Source: Pogonophryne albipinna | Taxonomy: Eukaryota; Chordata; Actinopteri; Perciformes; Artedidraconidae | Direction: 5' to 3' | Length of the DNA stretch: 64,000 bases | Assembly: GCA_028583405.1 (NCBI GenBank) | Contig: CM053260.1 | Coordinates: 22,562,147-22,626,146, forward strand | Part shown: in pieces, positions 48,803 to 62,238 of the stretch | Position numbering within the stretch: position 1 is the stretch's first letter | Layout: the number at the start of each line of letters is the position of its first letter | Program-made: the position numbers and the translations under genes | The notes under the pieces: model-generated | The model's input: the letters and a program-made list of their open reading frames with translations, nothing else | What the model was told of the DNA's origin: nothing | The model's database searches: none

Positions 48803-51786
48803 TAACTTCTCTCCCCAATCACCAGGGGAAAGTAGTGCATACTTTCAATGGGAGCCACACTATGGACTCTCACAATTCAGGAAGCGGGGGGGCGACAGCG
48901 ACAAGTGGCACTACTAACAACAACAGCAATGCGATATCTGTCACTGCTTTCAACAGTGGACCGGGGGTCTCGAAAGGGCTGCTCGGTGCTGCTATAATGC
49001 ACCCCTCGTCCAACAGTGTCATTCAGACGCCGCTCATGAACTCCCAGACTGCTTTGAGCCCGGCAACAACAGGAGCCACTGTGACACTCGTCAGGCCGCC
49101 TATGCAAACCACGGGGTCGGGAGCAACTTTGAATGGGAACAATAATGCGAGCCATGCTGCTGTGGTGGCCAATGCATTGGGTCACACAGGTACCATCGGG
49201 TCACACAGCCCGCTTGTAAACAATGCGTCCAGCGCAGGCTCGCACATAATCAAGGCAGAGCCCCCCACCACAATAATACAGACAGCCCCACAGCCGGTTG
49301 TCACTCCGGGGGTCGTCAGCTCTCCCCGGTTCCCCACGACAGGAGCTCCCGGTCCTGGCCTGATCCGAGCCTTCACGCCTCAGATGTTGGCCCCCAGGCT
49401 CCAGCAGACCTCCCCGGGACAGCCCAGCGTTCATAACATCCAGCTACCCCCGGGTGAGTGAAATCAGAACTTTTTTACTGTATTTGCACAGGCATTTATT
49501 TACTCCAAACTATTGTTTTCATTTGATGGCACCCAGAGGATTGTTGACATCCACTTGGATACATCTTAATCTTCTAATACATAGACATATTGATTTGTTT
49601 CTAGAATTTGGGCTATCTATGTTGTAAATGGTGTATAGTTTTCATTTACACACTACTTCTATTACAAATCTGTCCGTCCTTGGAAAGGGATCCCTCCTCT
49701 GTTGCTCTCCCTGAGGTTTCTTTCATGTTTCCCCTTTAACCGTGGGTTTTTACTTGTGAGGGTCTAAAGACACATCGTGTCGTGTTCATGTTCTGTATAA
49801 AATGTAAAGACCCCTGAGACAAATGTAACATTCCTGATATTGGGCCATATAAATACACTATGATGAATTTGCCTCTGTTTAATTACCTTAAAATGAGACA
49901 TGGAATGATTGTATATTGGTTAACCAACATCCAATACAGAAATCATACTATATAAAGTAGGTTATGTGTCTGCACCAGATTCCTTAAATAACACTTAACT
50001 GTTATGATTTATGGTTCAGGGATGGTGCTCGTACGCAGCGAGAGTGGACAGCTGCTGATGATTCCTCAGCAGGCTCTCGCCCAGATGCAGGCCCAGGCTC
50101 AGGGAGGCATGGCACCACGGACCGCCACACCAACAAGTGTACCTCCTGTTCAGGTAGGATCACACAGTCTAAGAGGAAGCATTATATGACTTACCTCATG
50201 TGCAGGCCAGCACTTCAAAGAACTTGTTCAGCTTCAGTGTAAGTACAAAATAGTTATGTTAGAGGTCATGTGTTGGTATTTGGAAACTTGTGAGCTGCCA
50301 CTGGTGGGCTGTCGGGGGATGACCACCCTACTTGGTGCCACAATGGTGGGAAAACCCCAGCTTAATGGCCATGATAGATGAAATATGATAATGTCCCCTG
50401 CTTACATGGAAAACACCTTTTTGCAGTTTCCTCAATGGTAGCCCTACCAGTAGAGAACATCCTGATACAGTTCCCTCATGTGACCCTAAGATTGAGAAGA
50501 CATGAAGCATTGCAGTACAGGCTAAAACACTCTTCTTTTCTTTCCATCATGCTGTTGTAAAATACATAGCTTTATGTATTCAGAACTTTCAGGTTTGATT
50601 AAACTGAGTGTTTCACATCTTGCTTTATGCCTTGTCTCAGGCTCCTGGAAACACCATCATCAGCAGACAAGTGGCTCCCAGCACCATCATCCGCCAGGGG
50701 GGTCCGACCCCAACACCCCTCTCTGCGACCACCACTCTTCACAGACCCCCTGTCCTTCAGGTAACCCCGTGTGTTGCTGTCAAATAAGTTATTATTTTCA
50801 TTTGGCGTGTTGCACAGTGTTATGTGTGCATCACTTGCACGAGCTGCACACGTAATGTTGGCACTTAGTTCCTTATTACTGCTTGATTATTTTATTATAG
50901 ATAATGATATTACCATTTTATGTGTAGATGTCACACTAGAAGGATCTTATGAGTGCATTTTTACTCAATGAAGAGAATGCAAACTCCTTCTGAAAGATGT
51001 GCTTTCTGCATAAATGGTTTCCTGCCTTGGGTTATTGGTGATCCTGAACCTTGTTTCCTGGACTTAATAAAGAGTTCAGACCTAAACTTCCAAAGAGTTT
51101 GTTTCACGCACTGAAACATGTCAGTAGATTTGCAAATCAACAAATAAATCAATCACAAAATAATAAAATCATAATACTGGAGTGCTGACAGTTTTTCCTA
51201 ATGTTTCAAACCAACACACTGAGGTCATTTCTTGAGAAAAAGAGCACCTAACTGAAATGCTGTGCAGGAAAACAGCACCTGTTTCCTCTGATGGACCCGA
51301 CGTTTGATGCAACTCTAAAACCCACACTCATCTGTGATGAATTGAAACTGGGGTTTTGAAATGTTTGAACATCCTAAATAACATGTGACGATTTTGATGT
51401 CTGTTTTCCCAGAGTTCAGTTGGGGCTACAGTAACAGGAATGACCCCCAGGACCGCCAGCCCGTCAGCTGGGAGCCAACTTGCCCCGATATCAGTGAGCA
51501 AAGTGAGTTGAGCGATCGGAGAGAGCTGGATGTCAGGGTGTACTCTAGACAATTACAGATTGATAACAGCCGGTGAAGCATGCAGCTAAGCATCACATTT
51601 GTAATCACAATTGAGACCTGATTTTGTTAATCACTTCTGTGTTTTTGGGCAGGAGACAATGGAGAATGTGAAGAAATGTAAGAACTTCCTGTCCACACTG
51701 ATCAAGCTGGCCTCCACTGGGAAGCAGTCCACAGAGACTGCAGCGAATGTGAGAGAGCTGGTCAAAGACCTGCTGGTGAGTGAGCA

Positions 51787-51875
<89 letters not shown>

Positions 51876-53461
51876 GGACACACACATCTACATGTCAACT
51901 GCTATAATGTTTGAGGTTATTGACAAGGCCGGATTAATACCTCCAGGGGCCCCTGGGCACTGAGCGATCATGCCCCCCCCCCCAAACCAGTGGCGGACTG
52001 GGCGAAAAAAGTTGCCCGGGGATTAATTGACAGACAGGCCCCTCTTAATGCACAGCATCGTATTGTATTTTTTTTCAAATCCGAGCGGCCCTCCGGCCCA
52101 CTTACAGCACCGGCCCACCGGGAAAACGACCGGTATTCCCAATGGCCAGTCTGCCCCTGCCCCAAACCCACGTACCAACAAGTAACACCACGCCTACCTA
52201 CCAACATGTCAATCTGGCATGTAAAATCGCACACGTATTTGTCAAAAGCAGTGACGCAGCCACATAGTTCAACCAAAGTAGGTCTAGCCTTTTGCCCTTT
52301 CAGTCAGAAATCACAAGACAAAGATACAATGGATAAGATCTCAAGACAGTGTGTGGCTCAAGAAGACCTAGGTAATATCACTCAAAACCTCAGAGCAGCA
52401 CCCCACTTAATGCCAAAATATGACTGGCTGGCTGTACAAGTACACAAGGAGTTCTATTAGTCACAAACATTAAGAGTTACAAAAGTAAAATATGTAGTGA
52501 AATTGTGTGGTTGCTCAACTAAGTGATCAGTATGTGGTGGAAGATAGTGTGTGTGTGTGTGTGTATATGTGACCCGCTCTATCGAAATCAGTCGGAAGTC
52601 GCAACGGCTCATTTCAAAATAAACGTGGATTTACGTAAAAAACTATTTTTTCGGGGTTCGGGTGTTTTGTTTGATTTTAAACAAACAAAGTCTTGGCTTT
52701 CAGAATATGAAACTTTTATTTCCCAAATCACACGATAAATACATTTTTGAAGCTTGTAAAGGGACGAAGACAGGCACCTCTCACTCGCAATCTGCTCTTC
52801 CGCTGTGCCGCCCCCCCTCCCTCCGGCTGACATTATGAATGTAAGAGTATAGTAATCATAGATAACACGGCAGGGTCCGTTACAGTTTGTTTTCATCTGA
52901 TTTCAATTAAACAAAGTCTTGGCTTTCAGAATATTAAACTTGTTTTGGCAAATTCAGAGGATAAATACAACTTTGAAGCTTCGGCATAATTACAAGCGGA
53001 GAACGGAGTAACTTAACGTCACAGCAGGCATAACAACAGCCGGTGTTTCTCGTGAGTGTTTTCCCCGGGAAACAAACACAATACACACAAACGCAAAAAT
53101 ACACAAACACACACACACACACACACGTATACACACACACACACACTCGCGAGCTTCCCCTCCAAACGAAAATATCTTCCCTCCGTAGTATTTTGATCAT
53201 TTGCTAATAATCAATCGGATCGATTGATTCCAGAGAAGAGAAAACTTTGAAGGCCTTTTTCTCAAAATGATGACTCTGTAACAGTCATTATATAATGTGA
53301 CATATTTCGCTTAATATTTGGAGTACAAAAACATTCCTGATATCATTAGAAAGCTAGGAATCTCCTCTTTCCAACAGTGTATACAACTCAAAATGTGTCT
53401 TCGGGTCAAAGCGACTGATTTCGATGGAGCAGGTCACAAATGTGAGAGGGAGAGAGAGTGA

Positions 53462-53504
<43 letters not shown>

Positions 53505-56500
53505 AGAGAATGAGTGTGTGTGAGAGACAGTGGATCTTACCTTTTTAGAAGTGTTTCTTCCTTGCCTTTCTCTATGAAAAGTCTGTGATTAGGTCATCAA
53601 AATCCAAGGCTCAAGGCTAACATTGCTCGCTAGCTCAACAACATCCTCCGTGATCACCGCCACCGTTCCTTGTGGTTGCTGGCCTATTTCGTAACTTTTT
53701 GCTTTTTTGAAAAAGCTATTTATTGTTGGGACATTTTTTAATGCAGCCGCCACTCTCTCTTCTTTTTCTTTCTTTTCGCAGCCCTGCTGGGCGTTTGGCT
53801 ACCGGCACCATCCATTTTTTCAGCTCACGTGACAAAATGTGACATGAGTGAGGGTGGGGCTGTGATTCGGCTATACACCGCCGCTGCATAGTAATAAAGT
53901 TGAGCGCATACATAGTGAGACCTACAGTACAGAGACGGTTTAGAAAATATATTAATTTCACCCTATAGAAAAGCTGTGTTATTTATGGTGAAGAGTGAGT
54001 GTCATTTAAAAGAATGTATGATGAGTGAGGTTGAGCCCGAAAAAGACAAGATACATTTTTTTTTTTTTTTATCTTGTCACTGAGGGCCCTCTTTGCCCAT
54101 ATGGTTAATCCGGCCTTGGTTATTGACACAAGTAGATACATATAATTGCTTCATATTTTGTTGAGCTGTGCTCCCTTTCTACGACAGAAATCTATCATTT
54201 TGTGAGCCTGTGAGTTTCAAGCCACATTTCCATGTTATATCTTTTATATTGTTTTATGTCTTTTTAGATAGCACTGTTGAGGAACCTGCGATTTAAGTTT
54301 TTCATAATTACACCGTAGTTTTATATATGTTGTGAGAATAAAACTTAATAAAACCTAAACCACAGCTAAACCAGAGAAACACTTGGACAAAAAAACAAAC
54401 TTGAAGCTTTATTTAGTGTTTTCACCTGTTTAATTACTGAAGATTAGGAGACCTCTGAGGATGATTCTGCTCCCGCTAAAAAACAGTGCAATAAACATGA
54501 AAGGAATCCTACCCAGGAGAAACTGACTGCAACGATGAAGAAGACAACAAATCACACACTACTTTAAAACGTCACAAAACGTCTTCTTTATTGTTTCATA
54601 GAAAGCCTCCCAGTGACAGAAAGTTCCGTATTGTCAATCAACAAGCTACAAGACCAGCTGTGATTTAACAGTGTTGTCAAAAACAAGCATCCCCTGTACC
54701 TGCAGATGGGACCGCTCTCACTCACAGCTCTTTCTGCCTTTTTATTTCATCCTAGGAGGGCAGACTGGAGGCTGAGGAATTCACCAGCAGATTGTACAAA
54801 GAGCTCAACTCCTCCCCCCAACCCTACCTTGTGCCTTTCCTCAAGGTAAGAAAGCTTATTTTCTAAATCAATTTTCACTGACATCCCTTCCAGTAATGTG
54901 TATGTTCTTGGACCACAGGAGATAACAGATGTGTCATCTTTATGTGTGCTCTGTGTTTCTCCTGCAGAGAAGCCTCCCAGCCTTGAGGCAACTCACCCCA
55001 GACTCAGCAGCCTTCATCCGGCTGAGTCAGCTCCCGGTGCCAGCCTGTAGTATGGTCTCCTCCACCTCCCCCGTCCCCACCTCGGTGGTCCTGGGCAGCC
55101 CTTCTCCCCGCCTCATGACCCCCGTCAGCAGGCATCAGCTCCAGACAGGCATCAGCAAACCAGGACCTGCCCCCTCACTGGTAAACTAACTAATACACGA
55201 GTCAGATGGCAGCTCCACTCCAATCTGCAAAGTTTATATCAAATGAGGCACCTCAAATGTTTTCAACACTAAGTAATCATGAAACTATGGTCAAATAATG
55301 ACATAATCAGCATGTGGACCTTTACCCTTGCAGGTTATCCAGCCTCAGCAGCAGAGAACAATGTTGAGACCTCAGGTAGCCTTACCGACGCCCACCATGG
55401 TGGCCCACAGGAACCAGGCCCCCGGCCGCATCATGCTGGGCCAGCAGCACGTCCAGTTGCAGCCAGGTGAGGACCTCAAGGTCAACACAAAGTCATGATA
55501 TGTGCAGTGGACGAATAAAACCAGCTTCTTTTTTCAAATGATCCCAATGAGAACAGAGTGCATGCCTCCTCTAGACCAGGGGTTCCCAAACTTTGCCATG
55601 CCAAGGACCCCCATATAGCATTATCCTCTGGCGGGGACCCCCCTGTTGCAATTTTTTTTTTAAATGATGTGTACAAGTGCCTCGCGATGGAGCATGCAGT
55701 GTGTTGCCACTACATTTGGGGCCTTCTGCCTGATCAAAGCTGTCACTCCGCTTTGTTTGCCTGTCATAGCCCCACTGGCCCACCTGAACACACACCCACA
55801 CAACGAGACCAGTCAAGTCCATTTGAGATGATGTACTCATCTAAAACTTGGAAAATGTCTCTTCCTGTGGTCCTACCTTCCAGTGCTTTGCTAAATAATA
55901 TTTCCTCAACAAAGTTGTCTTCTGAAATAAATCTGATGTATGCAAGCAATTCTGCGACATTTGCTACATCAGTGCTCTCATCCAGCTGCAGAGCGAAACA
56001 TTCACTAGCTCTCACTTGCTCCAAAAGCTGAGCAGATACTCAGTTTCACTCTCAGTAGCAGCAGCTCGATTCTGATTGGCTTGAAGGGTGGTCGTGTGAT
56101 TCAAAAACAAAAATATTAAAAGATTGGCATCAAAGGACACATCGATTGATAGATATACAGTTATTAATAACATCTAAAAAAAATATATATATTAAACTTT
56201 AAAAAAAAAATCCCTTTTCCCTCAAACTTTGCGTGACCCCCCTGGAGACCCCCGGGGGGTCGGGGCCCCCACTTTGAAAAACACTGCTCTAGACAAAGCG
56301 CAGCGCCCTGCGTCTTTTCTCCCAGCGCTGAGCCTTCTTCTGTTGACCGCTGTAACGCTTCAAGTATTTAAACTTTCCAGAAAAGCGCTGGTGTCGTCAC
56401 CGTAGAGATGACATGAAAAGCTTTGTTTATGGCCGAATCTGTCAGACACAAACTATCACAACAAAGACCAAAAGTCCTGTTCGTTGGTGCAGATTTGTCG

Positions 56501-59500
56501 GCTGGACACCGGATGTTGCTGACATTAAATGTGTGACTTTTATCGTCCCCCTCCCCCACTATATGGCTGTCAGACTAAGCGTTGGCAAGCTCATACATAT
56601 ACATTTGACTTCCTGCCAGAAAAATGCGCTTTGTGGACATAGGCCCTAAAACATCCAACATACATATAAAAAACGCCACCTAATGGAAAGCTAAGGATAA
56701 CACAATGTGGTAAAAGCTAATAACACATTTGTCTGTGCATGTGTGTGCTGCTCCTTGGGTGACTCGTCCTATTTATTGTAATTATGTGTCTTTTCTAGTT
56801 CCTGTGAAGACGGAGGGTTCACCTTTTCCGAGGCAAGTCTCTGCTGCAGCGCTGACCCTCGCTCAGAGGAACAAGCTGAGAGAGGCGGGGGGCTTGTTCA
56901 AGTAAGAAGAGAAAAGCTGATTTCAAATCAACCCTACTGTACATGTAGTTTAATCAAACAAGTTCTCGTATTAGCATCACTCGAAGGTGATACAAATACC
57001 GTGGGGATCTTTCTTTAACTAAGTCAACGAATGCAAGGCATGTTTATTTATATAGCATCTTCGAACACAAGGCAATTCAAAGTGCTTTACCAAACAACAA
57101 TTAGGGCAGTAAGATAAAGTGCAGTGGAAAAACTATTATATTTGAAAACAGTTATTAAAAAGCAAAGAGAGTAAAATATAAGTACAACTAGCTCAAATAG
57201 AATTAGATGGGTAGAAAAAACAGGTAAAAAGAAATAAATGTAGAAATGAAAGGTATTTGAATCTCATTGTCAGCATACCTTGTAACAGGTAGAGGAAACA
57301 CATATTGTGATTCTTGAAACGCCTCCATTTGTTTACAGAGATGATGACGACATAAACGATGTGGCCTCCATGGCTGGAGTGAACCTCTCGGAGGAAAGCG
57401 CTAACATCCTAGCTACCAATTCTGGTCTAGTGGGAGCGGTGACGCGGTCCTGTAAGGACGAGGCGTTCCTCTCCTGCGCCCTCCTGCAGAGGAGGATGAT
57501 GGAGATCGGTGAGGCTCTTACAACATGAGTGACGATACAACTCCTCTCCATCCAGACACTAAAGCCCCGGATGTCTCCGTTTGTTTTCCAGGCAGGAAGT
57601 ACGGTGTGACCGACCTGGGGGCCGACGTGGTGACCTTCGTCTCCCACGCTACGCAGCAGCGGCTACAGACCCTGCTGGAGAAAGTTTCCCAAGTAGCCCA
57701 GCAGAAGAGCTACTCCATAAAGGTTTGTTTACAGCATTATCCAAGAGACGTATAGAAGTTTAAATTCACCTTTCCCCATGGTTTTGCAGTAAACACATAT
57801 TGCTGGTGCGAGGATCAAGGAATGACATTTGTACCTGCCACCTAACATTTATTTTAAACCGAAGGTGTGAATAGTCAGGGATTAAGGTTACAAGACAGAC
57901 ATCATATTTGCAAATGATGTCTTTATTAAAGAAGGACCATGCTTGTATTTGAATACATTTCAGAAGTGGCAGACAAATGATTTGAGTTGCCAGTGACCTG
58001 CCACAGTGTTGGCTGATTATAAAACATCATTTCAAACCCTGTCTATGACGTTCAAAGCTCATGTGTATTTACTTTGCTCCTTTCAGCATGCAAACCACAG
58101 ATACCTCATATACCTTTTTGGGGTCCACATATATGCCATAATGTCTCCTGCAATCAAGGCAAGGCGTTTCTGGGCTAAAGTATAACATTGTAACTTGTTC
58201 GTGTGTCGGCAGGAGGACGACAGTTATGAGCAGAGCAGCGATGTTCGTGCTCAGCTCAGGTTCTTTGAGCAGCTGGACCAGCAGGAGAAACAGAGGAAGG
58301 AGGAGCAGGAGAGGGAGATCCTCCTGAAGGCAGCTAAGGTACAGCTCCACTGACACACATTTACACTCAATGGTAGTCAAAGGTAATGGTGTCTCTTTGT
58401 GTCAACTAGTTAGGGGATTATCTGTGGATTCAGAAACCTGGTGTCTTGAGTGGACATAAATACCCTTAGAAAATGAACACAGAGGATTTAATGTTTTCAC
58501 TAATAAAAGCCTTTCTGTAATGTATACCTGAATAAATAAAATATTCGAGATTTGATCTAATGCAAAATTCACAATGCACTTTGTTGCAGTGACTCTACAT
58601 GATGCAGGCAGTCCATTGAACATACTCTGGGTTTAAACAGACTGACTGCAGTTTAAATGCTGTTATATTCTATGTTTATTGAATGTGTTGGTTTCTCAAA
58701 GATATTCACTTCGCCGGAGGAACATTAATATTCTTTAGAGTTTTACTAAAGGTCGGCCCTGATTGATTTCAACTCTGTTCTGTTGGAACATTTTCTAACA
58801 AATGTACTGTTTGATATATTAAATGGCACTGGTGACACATTTACAGCACCAAATGAAATGCTACTAGGTATGTGACTTTAGCAGGGTGTCCGCGGGGTCT
58901 TAAAGAGTATTGATAAATCAATTTAGCGAAAATTAAGGCTATTAAAAAGTATTAAACAGCATTTTCCAAGGTATTACATTTTGTAGCTTGTCTTGAATAA
59001 GTATATGAATGGTCCAAAGAGGTTGTATTCTACAGTCTGCCTGAATGTAATCATTGCGTAGGTGTGTAGTGTGATTCTGTGTAGTTTATTGATGGCATCC
59101 CGTTGGATTGGACGTCATCTGAACAGGACATCGCACGCTCACTGCTTGATAGCGCGCGAAGGTCCGTTTACGCCGGTTGTTAAACAACATCGTTATGGGG
59201 AAATGCAAGTCTGCGTCCAAATGGTTGGAAGATAAGGAGGAAGGACGATCAATACTGTATATAGTCAATGTGAGGTAAAGTGTGTCGCCAAGGTAACCGG
59301 TTAAAACTCAAAGTGGCGATGAAGTCTTAAAATGTATAGAAAGGGTCTTAAAAAAGGTCTTAAAAGGTCTTACATGTGACTTCAGGATTCCTGCATATAC
59401 CCTGATTAGGAATGAATAATATTTTACACATTTAAATATAGTTATTGATGGATATGTGAATTTTCTAGAAACTTGAACTCACAAGTAGTTGATGTAGATT

Positions 59501-61442
59501 CTGCAAAATGAGAAAGTATTTCATTGAGTTCTAGCTAATGGGCAAACACCTGCAATGTCCCCCTCATCTCTGACCCTGTTTGACCTGGGATTTGGCCTTT
59601 CTCCTGCCCAACAGTGATCAATGCTGTCTTTCTTTGGCCTTTCAGTCTCGAGCTCGGCAAGAGGACCCAGAGCAGCTGCTTCTGAAACAGAAGGCGAAAG
59701 AGGTAGGATGAGAAGACGAGGAATGAGTGTCTGTTGTATGTTTTCGCACTGTATGCTTGATATCCGTGTCGCTGTGTGTGTTTCCCAGATGCAGCAGCAG
59801 GAGCTGGCTCAGGTGATGCAGAGGGAGGCCAACCTGACGGCTCTCGCTGCCATCGGACCGAGGAAGAAGAGGAAGCTCCTGGACTCTCAGTCCTCCTCCG
59901 CTGCAGCCGAGGTAACGCTACGTACCATACAGATGGGCTCACAGCTGATCAAAGCCCCTGTCATGGAGTCACCTTATCCCTTTGGCATCTTCCTTAACAA
60001 CCTTTGTCATCCTCACCCGACAACAGTGTTAGTTTTATCGGCTATTTCATATATTCATCTTACTCTTGCTCTTTAGATTTATTAACATATTTCACATTTG
60101 AGTCGTTTTATCCTTCATAGTTTTAGTTATAACAAATTAAAATGATTTAGTCGACAAAGTCATTACCCTTTAGTGCTGAATCAAATGTCCTGTTTGAGTT
60201 CAGATTTAATTAAGTTTCCGTCATTTATTCTAGCCGAATAAAAAAAAGTTGTCATTTTATTCGAACTTATTTCAGATCATTTGTTATTATTTTATAATGA
60301 AAAACGCAGGTTGAATGACTTTGAATCTGGCTTTGCTCCTGACTAGTGAGTAATATAGTGCACGCAGTGGTTAGTCGTACACACCTGGCCCATTGAAAGA
60401 GTCAAGTTCACTAATTTACCAAAATATGATGGATAAAATAATCCTGACCCAAATTATAAACTATGTTTTAGTCTTTTTCCGTCAAAGATATTGCATGTTG
60501 ATATCGTCACGGTTAGTGTTTGATACTGTCGTCCGCTCATCGTCATAGTCTTGGTGAACATATTTCTTCACACTCATTGTTAACAGAATCAACGCTGCGC
60601 TGCAGAGACCCTCTCTTTATGATACTTAATTAGTATAACCTGGAGACTGATTGGAGAGCAACGTATGAGTCAAACTTTAAAAAAGACACCAGCTCTGTCG
60701 ATGTAAAACACTGGTTATAGAAACGGCTAATGTTAGCACTAACAGTCAGTTATCTACTCCGCCAGACAACGTTTCTGACGAGCTGACACTGACTGAGACC
60801 TGTCACCGTGCACCTCGCATATCTCGGAAGATAAAATAATGAAGCCACTTGTTGCTTCTGGCAGAGCATGTCAGGCGACTCTCCTTATCACACCAGTCAC
60901 ACTCATTTAGCACGATGACACGGTCCTCCTAACGTCACACACCTTACCTCTCGGAGAACAGCTACCGCTCAGAGCCTCTGCTCATCACTGGTATTGATTC
61001 AGTTAATTGATTTCTCCTCTGACCTCAACCCTCTGTCTGTGCTAGATTTTAATAGCCATGGGGATAGTTGTTTTTGATATATATACGCTATATACTCTGT
61101 GCTTTGGGTTATGCTCCGATTAGTGGGGGGGGGTTTCTCTCCACATTCAATTGTTTACTGTTGTTTTGAATCACTGGGGAGCATCAACAGAAGGAGAGCC
61201 TGTTCTGTGTAATAAGTGTATAACCGTCTGCTGAAAGAAAATAGCCCGGTATTATTCAGGAAACAATGTGCAATATCTTTTTTTATTTACCTACTTCGAT
61301 AAAGGTTGCAGTCATTTAGAGTTTGTGTTTGTTCCTTTTTTACAATATTTATATTTATGACTTCATCCAACATTTCCCGAACAGACTACACTCACACACT
61401 AGTTTTAATCTGAATAGTTTGTAGACACACATCGACAGACAG

Positions 61443-61494
<52 letters not shown>

Positions 61495-61535
61495 GTTTGA
61501 ATCTGAATGGTTCGTAGACACATATCGACAGACAG

Positions 61536-61583
<48 letters not shown>

Positions 61584-61680
61584 TTGAATCTGAATAGTTT
61601 GTAGACACATATCGACGGACAGATACACACACACACACTAGTTTGAATCTGAATAGTTCGTAGACACATGTCGACAGACA

Positions 61681-61731
<51 letters not shown>

Positions 61732-61832
61732 TTGAATCTGAATAGTTTGTAGACACATATCGACGGACAGATACACACACACACACACACTAGTTTGAAT
61801 CTGAATAGTTCGTAGACACATGTCGACAGACA

Positions 61833-61869
<37 letters not shown>

Positions 61870-61965
61870 TTGAATCTGAATGGTTCGTAGACACATATCG
61901 ACAGACAGATACACACACACACTAGTTTTAATCTGAATAGTTTGTAGACACATATCGACAGACAG

Positions 61966-62011
<46 letters not shown>

Positions 62012-62100
62012 TTGAATCTGAATAGTTTGTAGACACATATCGACGGACAGATACACACACACACACTAGTTTGAATCTGAATAGTTCGTAGACACATGTC

Positions 62101-62143
<43 letters not shown>

Positions 62144-62180
62144 TAATCTGAATAGTTCGTAGACACATATCGACAGACAG

Positions 62181-62238
<58 letters not shown>

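Larger units (their letters stand above)
51924..54118. mobile_element. hAT-like element (2.2 kb), host of nested insertions
   Basis: Perfect 14-bp inverted ends CAAGGCCGGATTAA are flanked by perfect 8-bp direct repeats GTTATTGA (51916-51923 and 54119-54126). Inside are two smaller elements (51988-52159 and about 52569-53437). No transposase frame is recognised. It occupies most of taf4 intron 5. Confidence 0.88.

Noticed and set aside
52569..53437. Target-site duplication for the nested long-inverted-end element
   Set aside because: Flanks (GTGTATA and AATGTGA) do not give a clear direct repeat, so the superfamily was not assigned.
55764..56024. Open frame with [14 protein letters not shown] as a domesticated host gene
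   Set aside because: It is inside a 710-bp element with intact 8-bp duplications and lacks most of the transposase, so it is a remnant.
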